Shown: piece by piece, positions 9,534-17,459 of the stretch
Layout of the letters: the number at the start of each line of letters is the position of its first letter
How positions within the stretch are numbered: position 1 is the first letter of the stretch
NCBI GenBank assembly: GCA_018399715.1
Contig: JAGYNR010000011.1
Location: 1 to 39,823, forward strand
Direction: 5' to 3'
DNA: 39,823 bases
From: Desulfobacterales bacterium
GTDB lineage: Bacteria; Desulfobacterota; Desulfobacteria; Desulfobacterales; SKZT01
Notes under the pieces: generated by a model
The model's database searches: none
What the model saw: the letters and a program-made list of their open reading frames with translations, nothing else
Told to the model about the DNA's origin: nothing
Made by a program: the position numbers and the translations under genes

Positions 9534-10190
9534 ATGAGCTTGGAAAATTCGGACACGACCGATGAATCAAAAGAATCCCTTGAGACTCAGGAAGATGATC
9601 TGTATCAACAAACTGCATTTTCTAAATGGAAAAAACCATCCGGGAGACACTTTTTTTGGGATCTGCTCTCAAGTCCACCTATCTGGATAGGTATAGGGGC
9701 AGTCCTTTTCATTATTTTATTGTTTATTTTTCTGTCCACTTCATCGAATACAGAATCGTCAAACAAGGAAATCGAAATAAAATTTACCGAATTAAACCGG
9801 AAATTAAACCTCTTGGAAAATCGACTGACCATTTTGGAAACTAACCTGGAAAATTTTTCTGGTTCCAAACTTTCCGGCCAAAAAGACGCATTTCAGGAAA
9901 TTGCTCAATTCAAATCCAGATTGGATCACATGGAAAGTTCATTTGACCATCGTTTAGATCAATTATCTGAAGATATTAAAGATATTGAAAAATCCAAAAT
10001 AGTTCAAAAAGACAGCATGCCTATCGTTTCAAACCAAAGAACAGAGCCCAGATACCACACCGTAAAAAAAGGCGAAACTCTTTACCGGATCAGCCGAATG
10101 TATGATATTTCACTGGATATGCTTAGAAAACTCAACAAGCTTGAAGGTAATACGGTTTATCCTGGTCAGAAAATACAGATTACCCAATAG
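9534..10190 (+). CDS. Membrane-anchored coiled-coil protein with C-terminal LysM domain
   Basis: A 218-aa protein from the ATG at 9534, chosen because GGAGGG (9521-9526) lies 7 bases upstream. An in-frame TTG at 9462 lacks such a site. The order is: acidic cytoplasmic N-terminus, one membrane segment (about residues 45-67, rich in I, L and F), a long coiled coil (about 75-150) and a LysM domain (YHTVKKGETLYRISRMYDIS near 175 to the end). LysM domains bind N-acetylglucosamine polymers such as peptidoglycan, so this is an inner-membrane protein reaching into the cell wall. It lies about 100 bases after the cassette but looks like a normal envelope gene rather than part of it. Confidence 0.85.
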   Translation: MSLENSDTTDESKESLETQEDDLYQQTAFSKWKKPSGRHFFWDLLSSPPIWIGIGAVLFIILLFIFLSTSSNTESSNKEIEIKFTELNRKLNLLENRLTILETNLENFSGSKLSGQKDAFQEIAQFKSRLDHMESSFDHRLDQLSEDIKDIEKSKIVQKDSMPIVSNQRTEPRYHTVKKGETLYRISRMYDISLDMLRKLNKLEGNTVYPGQKIQITQ

Positions 10191-10221
10191 AATTAAACCC
10201 AAAAAGTAAAAAGGTGAAATT

Positions 10222-10641
10222 TTGACAAAAAAAACCATAACCTACCAAGATTTACCAAACAGCGTTAAATACGGGCTAGGCTTTCTTTTCTCCGGTTGGA
10301 TACTTTTTCTTATTGTCGATTATGTATTTTTAAATTCTTTTTGGTTCCTGGAAATTTTTATTGTTTTAGGAATTTTGAGTTATTATATCATTCGTATCAG
10401 AGATTGGGCAAGGGTCTTGGCCCTTTTGTTCAATGTGATTGGAACTATTTATTGCACAACCTTCTCGCTTGCGTTTTTATCTGCAAATTTTTATGGAAGT
10501 TTTCTTTTTTTGATAATAGCTGTACTGATGGGTGGGTCAACTTTTTTTTTAATAAAAAAGGAATCATCCCATTTTTATAAAATCAACACCCCGGGTTCAC
10601 ACAAAAATCAGCCTGAAAAAGAAAAACGCGCTAGCAGCTAA
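10222..10641 (+). CDS. Small integral membrane protein of unknown function
   Basis: A 139-aa hydrophobic protein with about four membrane segments between residues 15 and 115 and a polar, lysine-rich C-terminal tail. It starts with TTG at 10222, preceded by AAGGTGA at 5-base spacing, which supports this start. I do not recognise the family with certainty. It lies 31 bases after the LysM gene on the same strand, so the two are probably co-transcribed. Its 3' end overlaps the convergent trmO gene by about 11 bases, and no terminator is visible between them. Confidence 0.7.
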   Translation: MTKKTITYQDLPNSVKYGLGFLFSGWILFLIVDYVFLNSFWFLEIFIVLGILSYYIIRIRDWARVLALLFNVIGTIYCTTFSLAFLSANFYGSFLFLIIAVLMGGSTFFLIKKESSHFYKINTPGSHKNQPEKEKRASS

Positions 10642-11119
10642 AACGCTTGTCGGATTGCTTGTCTCTGACTTTTGCCGAGGCTTTTTCAAGCCAGCCGGTT
10701 CGAATATTTTCTGCATGATCAAATTCCGGAACCAATGGCTTAATATCTAGAAGCGGTGTACCATCTAGCATGTCTACATTTTCAATTTTTAAAATATTTC
10801 CGGAAACGTTTCTCAGGCGCACCACCGATAGCCCTATAGGATTTGGCCTTTTAGGGGCTCTTGTAGAAAAGAGCCCTCTGTGCTGGTCATCCAAAAAAGG
10901 GATCACCTTCAGTGAAAACCCCTTAGATCGATGAAAACAATAAACTAAAATAATATGAGAGAATCCATCAAGATCTTCAAGACCATCTTCATATTCCGGA
11001 TCTATTACCACTGTTCCTTTCACAGCTTTTGCTCCTGAAGGCTGAACCGGCATTTTATCCGGTGTTTTAAACGGGGTCTGTATAATTCCGATGGGCCTGA
11101 AAACCAATATTTCTTCCAT
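10631..11119 (-). CDS. trmO: tRNA m6t6A37 methyltransferase TrmO (TsaA/YaeB family)
   Basis: A member of the TsaA/YaeB beta-barrel family, which methylates the N6 of threonylcarbamoyladenosine at position 37 of some tRNAs using S-adenosylmethionine. Family landmarks are IGIIQTPFKTPDKMPVQPSG at the N-terminus, LEDLDGFSHIILVYCFHRS in the middle, and the signature FSTRAPKRPNPIGLSVVRL. I place the start at the ATG at 11119, with GGAG 8 bases upstream. A longer reading frame from 11170 would add residues absent from the family and overlap the neighbouring OmpA-like gene. At 162 aa it is the short form, without the C-terminal extension of the E. coli protein. Confidence 0.88.
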   Translation of the reverse strand: MEEILVFRPIGIIQTPFKTPDKMPVQPSGAKAVKGTVVIDPEYEDGLEDLDGFSHIILVYCFHRSKGFSLKVIPFLDDQHRGLFSTRAPKRPNPIGLSVVRLRNVSGNILKIENVDMLDGTPLLDIKPLVPEFDHAENIRTGWLEKASAKVRDKQSDKRFSC

Positions 11120-11138
11120 AGCATTCTCCAGATTATTT

Positions 11139-11780
11139 CTATGCTCTAACCGGTGTAATAATAATGACAACCCGTCTGTTTAAAGCATCTGATGAAGAAA
11201 TAGGTTGTGATTCACCGTAGCCCATCGTGACAACACGGATCGGATCCACTCCCCGCTGGATCAAGGCATTTTTAACAGCCTCGGCTCTTCTTTCTGATAA
11301 TCTTTGATTGTACACTTCATCCCCTTTTGTATCCGTATGCCCTTCAACGGTAATCTGAGTTTGAGGGTAACGGGCCAAAACATTGGCGACCCTGTCTAAT
11401 TCCGAATAGGCGCCCGGTTTCAGTGTTGCCGAATCAAAATCAAAAAGAATATCAGACCTAAACGTTGCGGTTAAAACATCCTGGCTGCGTTGGATACTGG
11501 CAGCATTGCTGGAGGCCACGGCATTTCTCAAATCCTGTTCCTGTCTGTCCATATAAGCGCCGATCCGGTTTCCTGCCAATCCACCAAGAGCAGCTCCGAT
11601 TCCGGCTCCTATCAATGTACCCTCAGTATCTCTTCCGATAGCCTGACCTGCAGCTGCTCCTAAACCGGCTCCGATCAGCACCCCCTCTTTTGTTCTCCTC
11701 GACTGATGAGATGCTCCACTGCAAGCCATCAGTGTCAATAAAAACCCAAATATAATAAACATAATAGTGATTTTTTTCAT
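11139..11780 (-). CDS. OmpA-family lipoprotein with glycine-zipper region
   Basis: A 213-aa lipoprotein. The signal peptide ends in the lipobox LMAC at about residue 20. A glycine-rich zipper region (about 33-72, repeats of GAGLGAAAGQAIG type) follows, then an OmpA-like peptidoglycan-binding domain from about 105 to the end. Its core DFDSATLKPGAYSELDRVA and the motif VEGHTDTKGDEVYNQRLSERRA carry the conserved residues that bind diaminopimelate. The domain order resembles YiaD/Pal-type lipoproteins that tie the outer membrane to the wall. It is followed on the minus strand by trmO, about 20 bases away, and may share its transcript. Confidence 0.9.
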   Translation of the reverse strand: MKKITIMFIIFGFLLTLMACSGASHQSRRTKEGVLIGAGLGAAAGQAIGRDTEGTLIGAGIGAALGGLAGNRIGAYMDRQEQDLRNAVASSNAASIQRSQDVLTATFRSDILFDFDSATLKPGAYSELDRVANVLARYPQTQITVEGHTDTKGDEVYNQRLSERRAEAVKNALIQRGVDPIRVVTMGYGESQPISSSDALNRRVVIIITPVRA

Positions 11781-11827
11781 CTCATTTATCTCCTTTCATC
11801 AATAAAATATAAATATAAATCCACCAA

Positions 11828-11845
11828 AGTTTTCGTTCGGGCACT
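11828..11845. repeat. Solo end of the MITE-like element
   Basis: These 18 bases, AGTTTTCGTTCGGGCACT, match the right end of the 143-bp element (for example 246-263). No other part of the element is next to it. It lies 13 bases from the gspF-like stop codon, the same distance as copy A from the mreD stop. It is probably a relic of an older insertion. Confidence 0.55.
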
Positions 11846-11858
11846 AATTGGCAAACGA

Positions 11859-13088
11859 TCATTTCACCAACTGATTCATTTCGAAAATCGGAAGGCAAAT
11901 GGAAAGCACGATAAACCCAACGATAATTCCCATAAATACGATCATCAACGGCTCCAAGAGCGATGTCAGGCTCATTATCGCAGATTCGACCTCGTTTTCC
12001 AAAACATCGGCTACTTTGAACAACATTTTTTCCAATTCACCGCTTTGTTCACCAACCTGAATCATCTGAATACAAAGGAGCGGAAAAACACCTTTATGAT
12101 CCAAGGCAAGTGCCAGTGATTCTCCTTTGCCCACACTGTCGGCAGCCCGATCTACAATGTCGGCAATCACCACATTTCCCACAATATTCTTTACAATTTC
12201 CATGGCCGGAAGCATTGAAACACCGTTTTCCAGTAATGACCCCAACGTTCTGGAAAATCTGGCTGCCGCCATTTTTTTAATCATTAATCCAACAGCCGGA
12301 AGTTTCAACAACCATACATCTATAAAATTTCTACCACGTTCAGTTCTTTTTGCAAAACAAAATACACCGACGCCCAGGAATATCAATAGAACAAGAGCCC
12401 ACCAGTAAATCCTGAAAAAATCACTGATGGAAATCAATATCCGGGTGTAAACCGGCAGGACCTGATTCATCTCATCAAAAATGGCGGTAATTCCAGGTAC
12501 AATATACGTCAGAAGAAAAAAAAGTACCAAAAGCCCTATAATCAACATCAAAACAGGATATGCAAGCGCCGTCCGGATTTTATGTTTTAAATGTTGTCGC
12601 CTTTCGCTCATATCCGCCAAACGTTCCAGAACAATCTCCAAAGTTCCGGAGGACTCTCCTGCCCGAACCATATTCACATAAAAGGGAGGAAATATTTCAG
12701 GATGTTGTGCAAGTGCTCCCGCAAAACTGTTGCCTTCCACAATTGCATTTTTAATGTGCGCAAGTTTTTTTTTGAAAATTGGAGAACGTGTTTGACACAC
12801 CAAGGCATCGATCGCCGATACCAATGGAAATCCGGAGCCCACCAGTGTTGATAATTTTCTGGTATATAATAAAATTTCAGAAGAGCTGATACGATTAAAT
12901 ACCGAAACGTTTTGAAAAAAAGCGGGGGGGTTTTCCGGAGACACCCCCTTATCCACTTCCGTTATGGAAACCGGAAAAATCTGGGAAGCACGTAATTTTT
13001 GACGCGCAGAAAATGAGCTTTCCGCATCAATGATACCGCTGATATTTTTTCCTTTTTTATCAAGCGCTCTGTATTCGAATACCGACAC
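11859..13088 (-). CDS. gspF: Type II secretion/type IV pilus inner-membrane platform protein (GspF/PilC family)
   Basis: A 409-aa protein of full GspF length with two repeated T2SF domains (about residues 72-195 and 275-398) and three hydrophobic stretches near 170-195, 220-245 and 375-400. Family landmarks are FTRKLSTLVGSGFPLVSAI-like text near 75 (here YTRKLSTLVGSGFPLVSAI), GESSGTLEIVLERLAD near 152, and GEQSGELEKMLFKVADVLEN near 350. It forms the inner-membrane platform that works with the GspE ATPase to assemble the pseudopilus. No other type II secretion gene is in the window, so it is an orphan here. PilC of type IV pili is the alternative, although the start MSVFEYRALDKKGKNISGII favours GspF. 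Confidence 0.88.
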   Translation of the reverse strand: MSVFEYRALDKKGKNISGIIDAESSFSARQKLRASQIFPVSITEVDKGVSPENPPAFFQNVSVFNRISSSEILLYTRKLSTLVGSGFPLVSAIDALVCQTRSPIFKKKLAHIKNAIVEGNSFAGALAQHPEIFPPFYVNMVRAGESSGTLEIVLERLADMSERRQHLKHKIRTALAYPVLMLIIGLLVLFFLLTYIVPGITAIFDEMNQVLPVYTRILISISDFFRIYWWALVLLIFLGVGVFCFAKRTERGRNFIDVWLLKLPAVGLMIKKMAAARFSRTLGSLLENGVSMLPAMEIVKNIVGNVVIADIVDRAADSVGKGESLALALDHKGVFPLLCIQMIQVGEQSGELEKMLFKVADVLENEVESAIMSLTSLLEPLMIVFMGIIVGFIVLSICLPIFEMNQLVK

Positions 13089-13233
13089 GATCTTTTTTCC
13101 TCATTCTTAACCTTCAAGCTTGAGAACTTGATTGCTTAATTTACCATACTCTACACTGATTCTTCAATTGGAAATTGAAAACCAGTTTGCGGCATAGGCC
13201 CAAAGCACTATAACAACCGCGAAATTTTGTTTC

Positions 13234-14292
13234 TCAGGAGTAAATAATATTAATGGGAAGCGGAGGATATTTCCAAACGCCGGCTTTTGGGATAATTTGT
13301 TGACTTTCTACCCGAAGCCAGGAAAGATCCGGCTTGAGTTCTCGCATTTTTCCATCTTCAGGAGGTTTGGCCGGTGAAGCATAAGAATAACTTACCTGAA
13401 ACAGACAAACTCCGCCTTTTCGATTTTTGGAAATGACAAAATTTCTCTTGAATGTGTTCGGATTCATATCGTTGTTTTGAGCAATCTGATGGATCTCATC
13501 TTTTTCAAAGAAGACTAAAACAAATTTGGAAACCCCATTTTCAGAAAATTTAAAAAGCGCTCTTGATTCGCTGCTTCCGGCATATACCGTTGTAATGCAT
13601 GACAGCCTTCTGAGATATTGAGCCGAAACAATAGCAGCAGTTCTCCTTCCCCCTGCCATTACCGGCAACCCATAATATTCGAAAAATTTCTTCTGAATAT
13701 CCTCTGCGTACTTATCACCTCTTTCATAAATATCTTTTGATATATAACGCAAATTTTTGGCCAAATCTTCAGCTGCCTCGGCAATTGGCCAGTCGATGCG
13801 GACATGAAAGTGTGAAAGCACATAGCGGTCTCTCGTCCGGGTAGACGGATCTCTTTGGATCAGCAGTGCATAATCAATGGGAAGCAATTTTTTAAGGAAA
13901 TCAGTAAAACAGACAGAATCGAGATATTTTTGAGTCCTGTCAAATTTTTCCAGCGGAAGTGTTTCACTTTGTACAAGATTGGTTTTGGTTGTCTTGTTTA
14001 CATCGAAAAACCGAATATACTTTTTATGCGCAGCCGGTATGCAATCTTCAACATATATAACCAGAAAGGCATTTTGAGCATCATATTCAAGATCCGGAAT
14101 CCGTGCACGAGGTTTAAGCTCCCGTTTTTCAACATATGGATAGGGCTGTTGCTTGTTAATAAAATTCTTGTATGATTCTGTCAGAGCAAAATCTATAAGC
14201 ATTTGGTCTAAATCATCCCTCAGTAATTCGTAATAAGAACGTCTCAGACGATTAGCATGACTTAATGTTTCCCTATCACCCCAATATTTCAA
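13234..14292 (-). CDS. Unknown protein, 352 aa
   Basis: I do not recognise a family. The protein is soluble, with no signal peptide or membrane segment. The N-terminal third is charged and rich in tyrosine. The middle (WPIAEAAEDLAKNLRYISKD, near residue 165) appears helical. A glycine- and arginine-containing stretch, MAGGRRTAAIVSAQYLRRLS, lies near 215-235, followed by alternating beta-like and charged segments. The C-terminus is proline-rich (VWKYPPLPINIIYS). Codon usage looks like that of its neighbours. It stands alone on the minus strand with non-coding gaps of about 145 and 250 bases around it. The coding call rests on length and lack of a competing frame. Confidence 0.7.
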   Translation of the reverse strand: MKYWGDRETLSHANRLRRSYYELLRDDLDQMLIDFALTESYKNFINKQQPYPYVEKRELKPRARIPDLEYDAQNAFLVIYVEDCIPAAHKKYIRFFDVNKTTKTNLVQSETLPLEKFDRTQKYLDSVCFTDFLKKLLPIDYALLIQRDPSTRTRDRYVLSHFHVRIDWPIAEAAEDLAKNLRYISKDIYERGDKYAEDIQKKFFEYYGLPVMAGGRRTAAIVSAQYLRRLSCITTVYAGSSESRALFKFSENGVSKFVLVFFEKDEIHQIAQNNDMNPNTFKRNFVISKNRKGGVCLFQVSYSYASPAKPPEDGKMRELKPDLSWLRVESQQIIPKAGVWKYPPLPINIIYS

Positions 14293-14545
14293 TGTATACT
14301 CCTCTAAAGTAAAACCGCTTTGCCTCTGCTGATCATGTTCAATAGAAAAAAAAGAAAATTAACGATAATTTTAACGAATTCAATAATTTGCTGATTTTTA
14401 ATATCATTTTTCAGGACAGGCGTCAACTTACCGATACCGTATTGCAATTTAATTTCTGAAAGTTTATATATCACCTGATGATCAAATTTCAATTGAAACT
14501 GAACAGAACGTTAAAAATTTTGGGAAGTCTTCTATAAATTTAAGC

Positions 14546-15091
14546 ATGCATAACGAAGTGGATAAAGAAAACCAGATACATTATAGTCAAAAAATATCCT
14601 GCGACTTAAAGATCCGGGAAATGGAAATTGATGACATTCCTGATGTTTTTCATCTTGGAGAGATGCTTTTCGAGGTGCAGTCACTTCCAAATTTGTATCG
14701 AACCTGGGATGAATTTGAGGTGGTGGAGCTTTTTCTCTCTGATCCTGAATTTTGTATTGTAGCTGAATTTGAAGATGATTTGCTCGGATTTGCTTTGGGA
14801 ACGACCATCAAAAAATCCAGGTCGGCCTGGAAATACGGGCATCTTATCTGGTTAGGGGTGAAAGAGAAATTTCAGCGTTTCGGAATCGCTGAAAAACTTT
14901 TTATCCGGTTTCGCAATCTTATGATTAAAGATAGCGTTCGAATGCTTATTGTCGACTGCCAGGCCGAAAACATTCCTTCCGTACAATTTTTTGAGAAAAT
15001 AGGCTTTGGCAATCCAATCTCCCATATTTATATGAGCATGAATCTGTCTACTGAGTACCAGCAGTACCAACAGCAAAAAAAGAAAAAATAG
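14546..15091 (+). CDS. GNAT-family N-acetyltransferase
   Basis: A 181-aa protein with a GNAT fold covering about residues 25-170. The acetyl-CoA-binding region reads LIWLGVKEKFQRFGIAEKLF near 110, matching the R/Q-x-x-G-x-G/A pyrophosphate loop. The typical closing segment, AENIPSVQFFEKIGF, lies near 145. These features are close to RimI-type protein acetyltransferases, but the acceptor substrate cannot be told. The C-terminus ends in a low-complexity tail of glutamines and lysines. It lies about 100 bases before the M20 peptidase on the same strand, and the two could be co-transcribed. Confidence 0.82.
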   Translation: MHNEVDKENQIHYSQKISCDLKIREMEIDDIPDVFHLGEMLFEVQSLPNLYRTWDEFEVVELFLSDPEFCIVAEFEDDLLGFALGTTIKKSRSAWKYGHLIWLGVKEKFQRFGIAEKLFIRFRNLMIKDSVRMLIVDCQAENIPSVQFFEKIGFGNPISHIYMSMNLSTEYQQYQQQKKKK

Positions 15092-15188
15092 TATCCGGAC
15101 CTAAAAAATGAAATATCTTTGTTTTTGGATTCAAAATACCTTTCATCCGATATTCAAGTTTCATCAAAATTAAAGGATCACAAGTCAT

Positions 15189-16343
15189 ATGGGAAATTGT
15201 CTTATCCAGCCCAACCGATTGAAAAATTTACTTAAAAACCTTATCGACATCTACAGCCCCTCGGGAAAGGAGGAACAGATTCTTGAATTTTTATGTGCTT
15301 ACCTTAAAAAGGAGTGTATTCGAGTTCATTGCCAGAAATTGGATGAAAACCGGTATAATCTGCTGGTCCTTCCTCCAGGAAAAGAAGAACCCGAAATAGT
15401 TTTCCTGGGACATGTAGACACAGTATATGCCTATGATCTGGAGGATTTTGGCTATAATCAAAAAGATGACAGAATCAGCGGTTTGGGCTCTGCCGATATG
15501 AAAGGCGGCTGTGCCGCTATGATTGAATCTTTCGTTGCCACTGCTCATCTTTTGAATCACGAAATTCCCGTAGCATTAGTGTTAGTAGTGGGAGAGGAAG
15601 AGGAAGGCGACGGAACAGCCCGCCTTTTGGAAGACTATCGCTTTCCCTGGGCGATCATCGGTGAACCCACCGGTATGATTCCTTGTTTCAGTCATTATGG
15701 ATACATGGAAATACAGCTCATCACATCAGGAAAACGAAAGCATGCCTCTTTTGCCAACAAAAACGAAAATGCGATTGAAGTCCTTCTGAACGGATTTATA
15801 AAACTGTCCCGACACATGGGAAAGGAGCACCCTGAATTGGTTTATAACATCCGGGATATTTACAGCAATCGTGCTGGATTTGCAGTTGCCGAACAATGCG
15901 AAGCATGGCTGGATATTCATATGCCTCCGAGTTCCCCTGTCGGGGAAATCGCCACCGAACTTGAAGAAATTTTCAGAAAATATTGTGAAAAACATAGCCG
16001 TATTGATTGTCTGTTCAAAATTTTTACTATCGACAGCGGTTATGAGTTACCATCCCGGGGAACCGCCATCGATATGCTTAAACGAATATATGCGAAGAAA
16101 CATATTCCCTGGACGACCGATACGTTTCGAAGTCATTCCGATGCCAACCAGTTATGGGCCGCCGGAATCAAACCAGTTTTGTTGGGACCGGGTCGGCTGG
16201 AGATGGCTCACACGCCTGATGAATATACCTCTTTTAGGGAAGTGTGCAAAGCTGCGGAGATATACACAGCGTTGATTCTGGAATTTGCCGATGGTCTCGG
16301 AAAATCAGAAAAAATGCTTGAAAAAAAGAAGATAATATCGTAA
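15189..16343 (+). CDS. M20-family metallopeptidase/deacylase (ArgE/DapE/LysK-like)
   Basis: A 384-aa di-zinc amidohydrolase. The metal ligands are visible: H75 and catalytic D77 in GHVDTVY, D103 in SADMKGG, the glutamate cluster in GEEEEGDG (about 136-139), E159 in GEPTG, and a final histidine in MAHTPDEY near 345. The lid/dimerisation domain lies between about 165 and 275. Members remove acyl groups from amino acids or cut small peptides. The layout resembles LysK/ArgE-type deacetylases more than tripeptidases, but the substrate is not determined. The start at 15189 has AAGGA upstream at a rather long spacing. A strongly structured intergenic region follows the stop. Confidence 0.85.
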   Translation: MGNCLIQPNRLKNLLKNLIDIYSPSGKEEQILEFLCAYLKKECIRVHCQKLDENRYNLLVLPPGKEEPEIVFLGHVDTVYAYDLEDFGYNQKDDRISGLGSADMKGGCAAMIESFVATAHLLNHEIPVALVLVVGEEEEGDGTARLLEDYRFPWAIIGEPTGMIPCFSHYGYMEIQLITSGKRKHASFANKNENAIEVLLNGFIKLSRHMGKEHPELVYNIRDIYSNRAGFAVAEQCEAWLDIHMPPSSPVGEIATELEEIFRKYCEKHSRIDCLFKIFTIDSGYELPSRGTAIDMLKRIYAKKHIPWTTDTFRSHSDANQLWAAGIKPVLLGPGRLEMAHTPDEYTSFREVCKAAEIYTALILEFADGLGKSEKMLEKKKIIS

Positions 16344-16353
16344 ACAGAAGCTG

Positions 16354-16487
16354 GATGGCAGAGTGTCTGAAAAAGACTACATGCTCGATTAAACTGCAAA
16401 ACTGTAGGTAATGCAGTTTTTTCCGGCCGGTCTTCTATTCAGACCGAGATTTTTGTCCTACAGCTAAAATCCCTGCCATCTTTTTTT
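16354..16487 (+). ncRNA. Candidate structured RNA or complex terminator
   Basis: GATGGCAG (16354-16361) pairs with CTGCCATC (16473-16480), followed by seven T. This outer stem encloses three hairpins: GTCT/AGAC around 16364-16376, AAACTGCA (16391-16398) with TGCAGTTT (16412-16419), and CGGTCT (16428-16433) with AGACCG (16441-16446). The loop of the second hairpin contains CTGTAGG (16402-16408), complementary to CCTACAG (16457-16463), a possible pseudoknot. The region lies between convergent genes, so it may simply be a two-way terminator. The nesting is more elaborate than that role requires. I match it to no known RNA family. Confidence 0.4.
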
Positions 16488-16752
16488 ATGGCTTCTTACC
16501 GTTAAGCTTACAATACAATGAATCAAAATCCATTTTGGTCATGTGGATTGGTTTTTTTAAAAACATTTTAACCGGCACAAATCTTGTCATCACCTCTACA
16601 AATTGTTGATAAGAACTAAAATCTTCTCTGGCATATTCAACCAGACGTTTCAATCCCCGTTTTTTTGAAAATCTGAAATATACATATTTATCATTTTCTT
16701 CCAAAAATCCCCAACATCCCCTTGGATTTTGCATGATACCTATTATTTTCAT
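16486..16752 (-). CDS. Unknown small protein, 88 aa
   Basis: I do not recognise this protein. It is small, basic and soluble, with no signal peptide. It opens with MKIIGIMQNPRGCWGFLEEN and has many lysines and aromatics, with predicted beta strands at the start and helices in the second half. The reading frame is open from an ATG and ends inside the T-run of the adjacent structured region. It lies about 40 bases downstream of the alpha/beta hydrolase gene on the same strand and is probably co-transcribed with it. The coding call is moderate because of its size. Confidence 0.55.
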   Translation of the reverse strand: MKIIGIMQNPRGCWGFLEENDKYVYFRFSKKRGLKRLVEYAREDFSSYQQFVEVMTRFVPVKMFLKKPIHMTKMDFDSLYCKLNGKKP

Positions 16753-16790
16753 ATGGTAAATACTATTTGACCGCTTGTATGAAGAATAAA

Positions 16791-17459
16791 CTACATTAAA
16801 TCGGTTTCGTTCGTAAAAAATCTATCGAGTACTTCTCGGATATAATCTAAGCTGAGGTGATGATCTGCACCCTGAATGACTGACAGATTGCTGTTGGGAA
16901 AAAATCTGGAAAAAGATATAGCCATAGATGGCTCACACCCATTGTCTTCGCTGCCGGTATGTATTTCCAGGTACCGGGGATGAGGAAACTTTTCCTTTTC
17001 AGCCAAATCAGATAGTTTTTTTGCTCGTGGAGGAATGGAACCACAACCTGAATCCAAAGAACACGCAGCGCCTAGCACCGGTGAAAAAAGAAGAATCCTT
17101 CCCGGAAACGGCGACATACTTGCCAAAGAATGAAGTATTAAATATGCCCCATATGATTTTCCTATTATAACGGCACCCGGATGCCAAATTTTTCTTGAAA
17201 GGTCCAAACGAATCCATTTCAACTGCTCCCGGAATCGCAACCTGGAAAAAGGCGGCAGAATTTCACGCCCTACCACACCACAGCCAATATCAAGAATATA
17301 ATGAGAAATAAAATTATCCAAACCTTCGTTTCTTCCAGGAATAAAATAGACTTTCCCCGGCACGGATATATTCATCGCATGATCCCAACAATGCGGAAGA
17401 TAAAAGATTTTGTTAAGCGGATAATATGTTGACAATTCTACGCGACACCAGTTGGCCAT
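16791..17459 (-). CDS. Alpha/beta-hydrolase-fold protein
   Basis: A 222-aa protein with a nucleophile elbow GKSYG at residues 100-104 (S102), preceded by a hydrophobic strand (HPGAVIIG). A candidate acid lies in HTGSEDNGCEPS near 170, and a histidine in QGADHHLSLDYI near the C-terminus. These complete a Ser-Asp-His triad. The size and shape suit the small alpha/beta hydrolases that act as esterases or thioesterases. The first 35 residues are less hydrolase-like. The ORF start overlaps the purN-like 3' end by 47 bases, so a later start near 17375 is possible. It lies in one minus-strand unit after the purN-like gene. Confidence 0.75.
   Translation of the reverse strand: MANWCRVELSTYYPLNKIFYLPHCWDHAMNISVPGKVYFIPGRNEGLDNFISHYILDIGCGVVGREILPPFSRLRFREQLKWIRLDLSRKIWHPGAVIIGKSYGAYLILHSLASMSPFPGRILLFSPVLGAACSLDSGCGSIPPRAKKLSDLAEKEKFPHPRYLEIHTGSEDNGCEPSMAISFSRFFPNSNLSVIQGADHHLSLDYIREVLDRFFTNETDLM

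Noticed and set aside
9462-10190. LysM protein as a fourth member of the cassette
   Set aside because: It has its own strong ribosome site about 85 bases after the cassette, a membrane anchor and a wall-binding domain, none of which fits a DNA-processing unit.
14304-14492. A 62-aa minus-strand frame in the gap before the GNAT gene
   Set aside because: It is AT-rich, without ribosome site or recognisable content; I treat the gap as non-coding.
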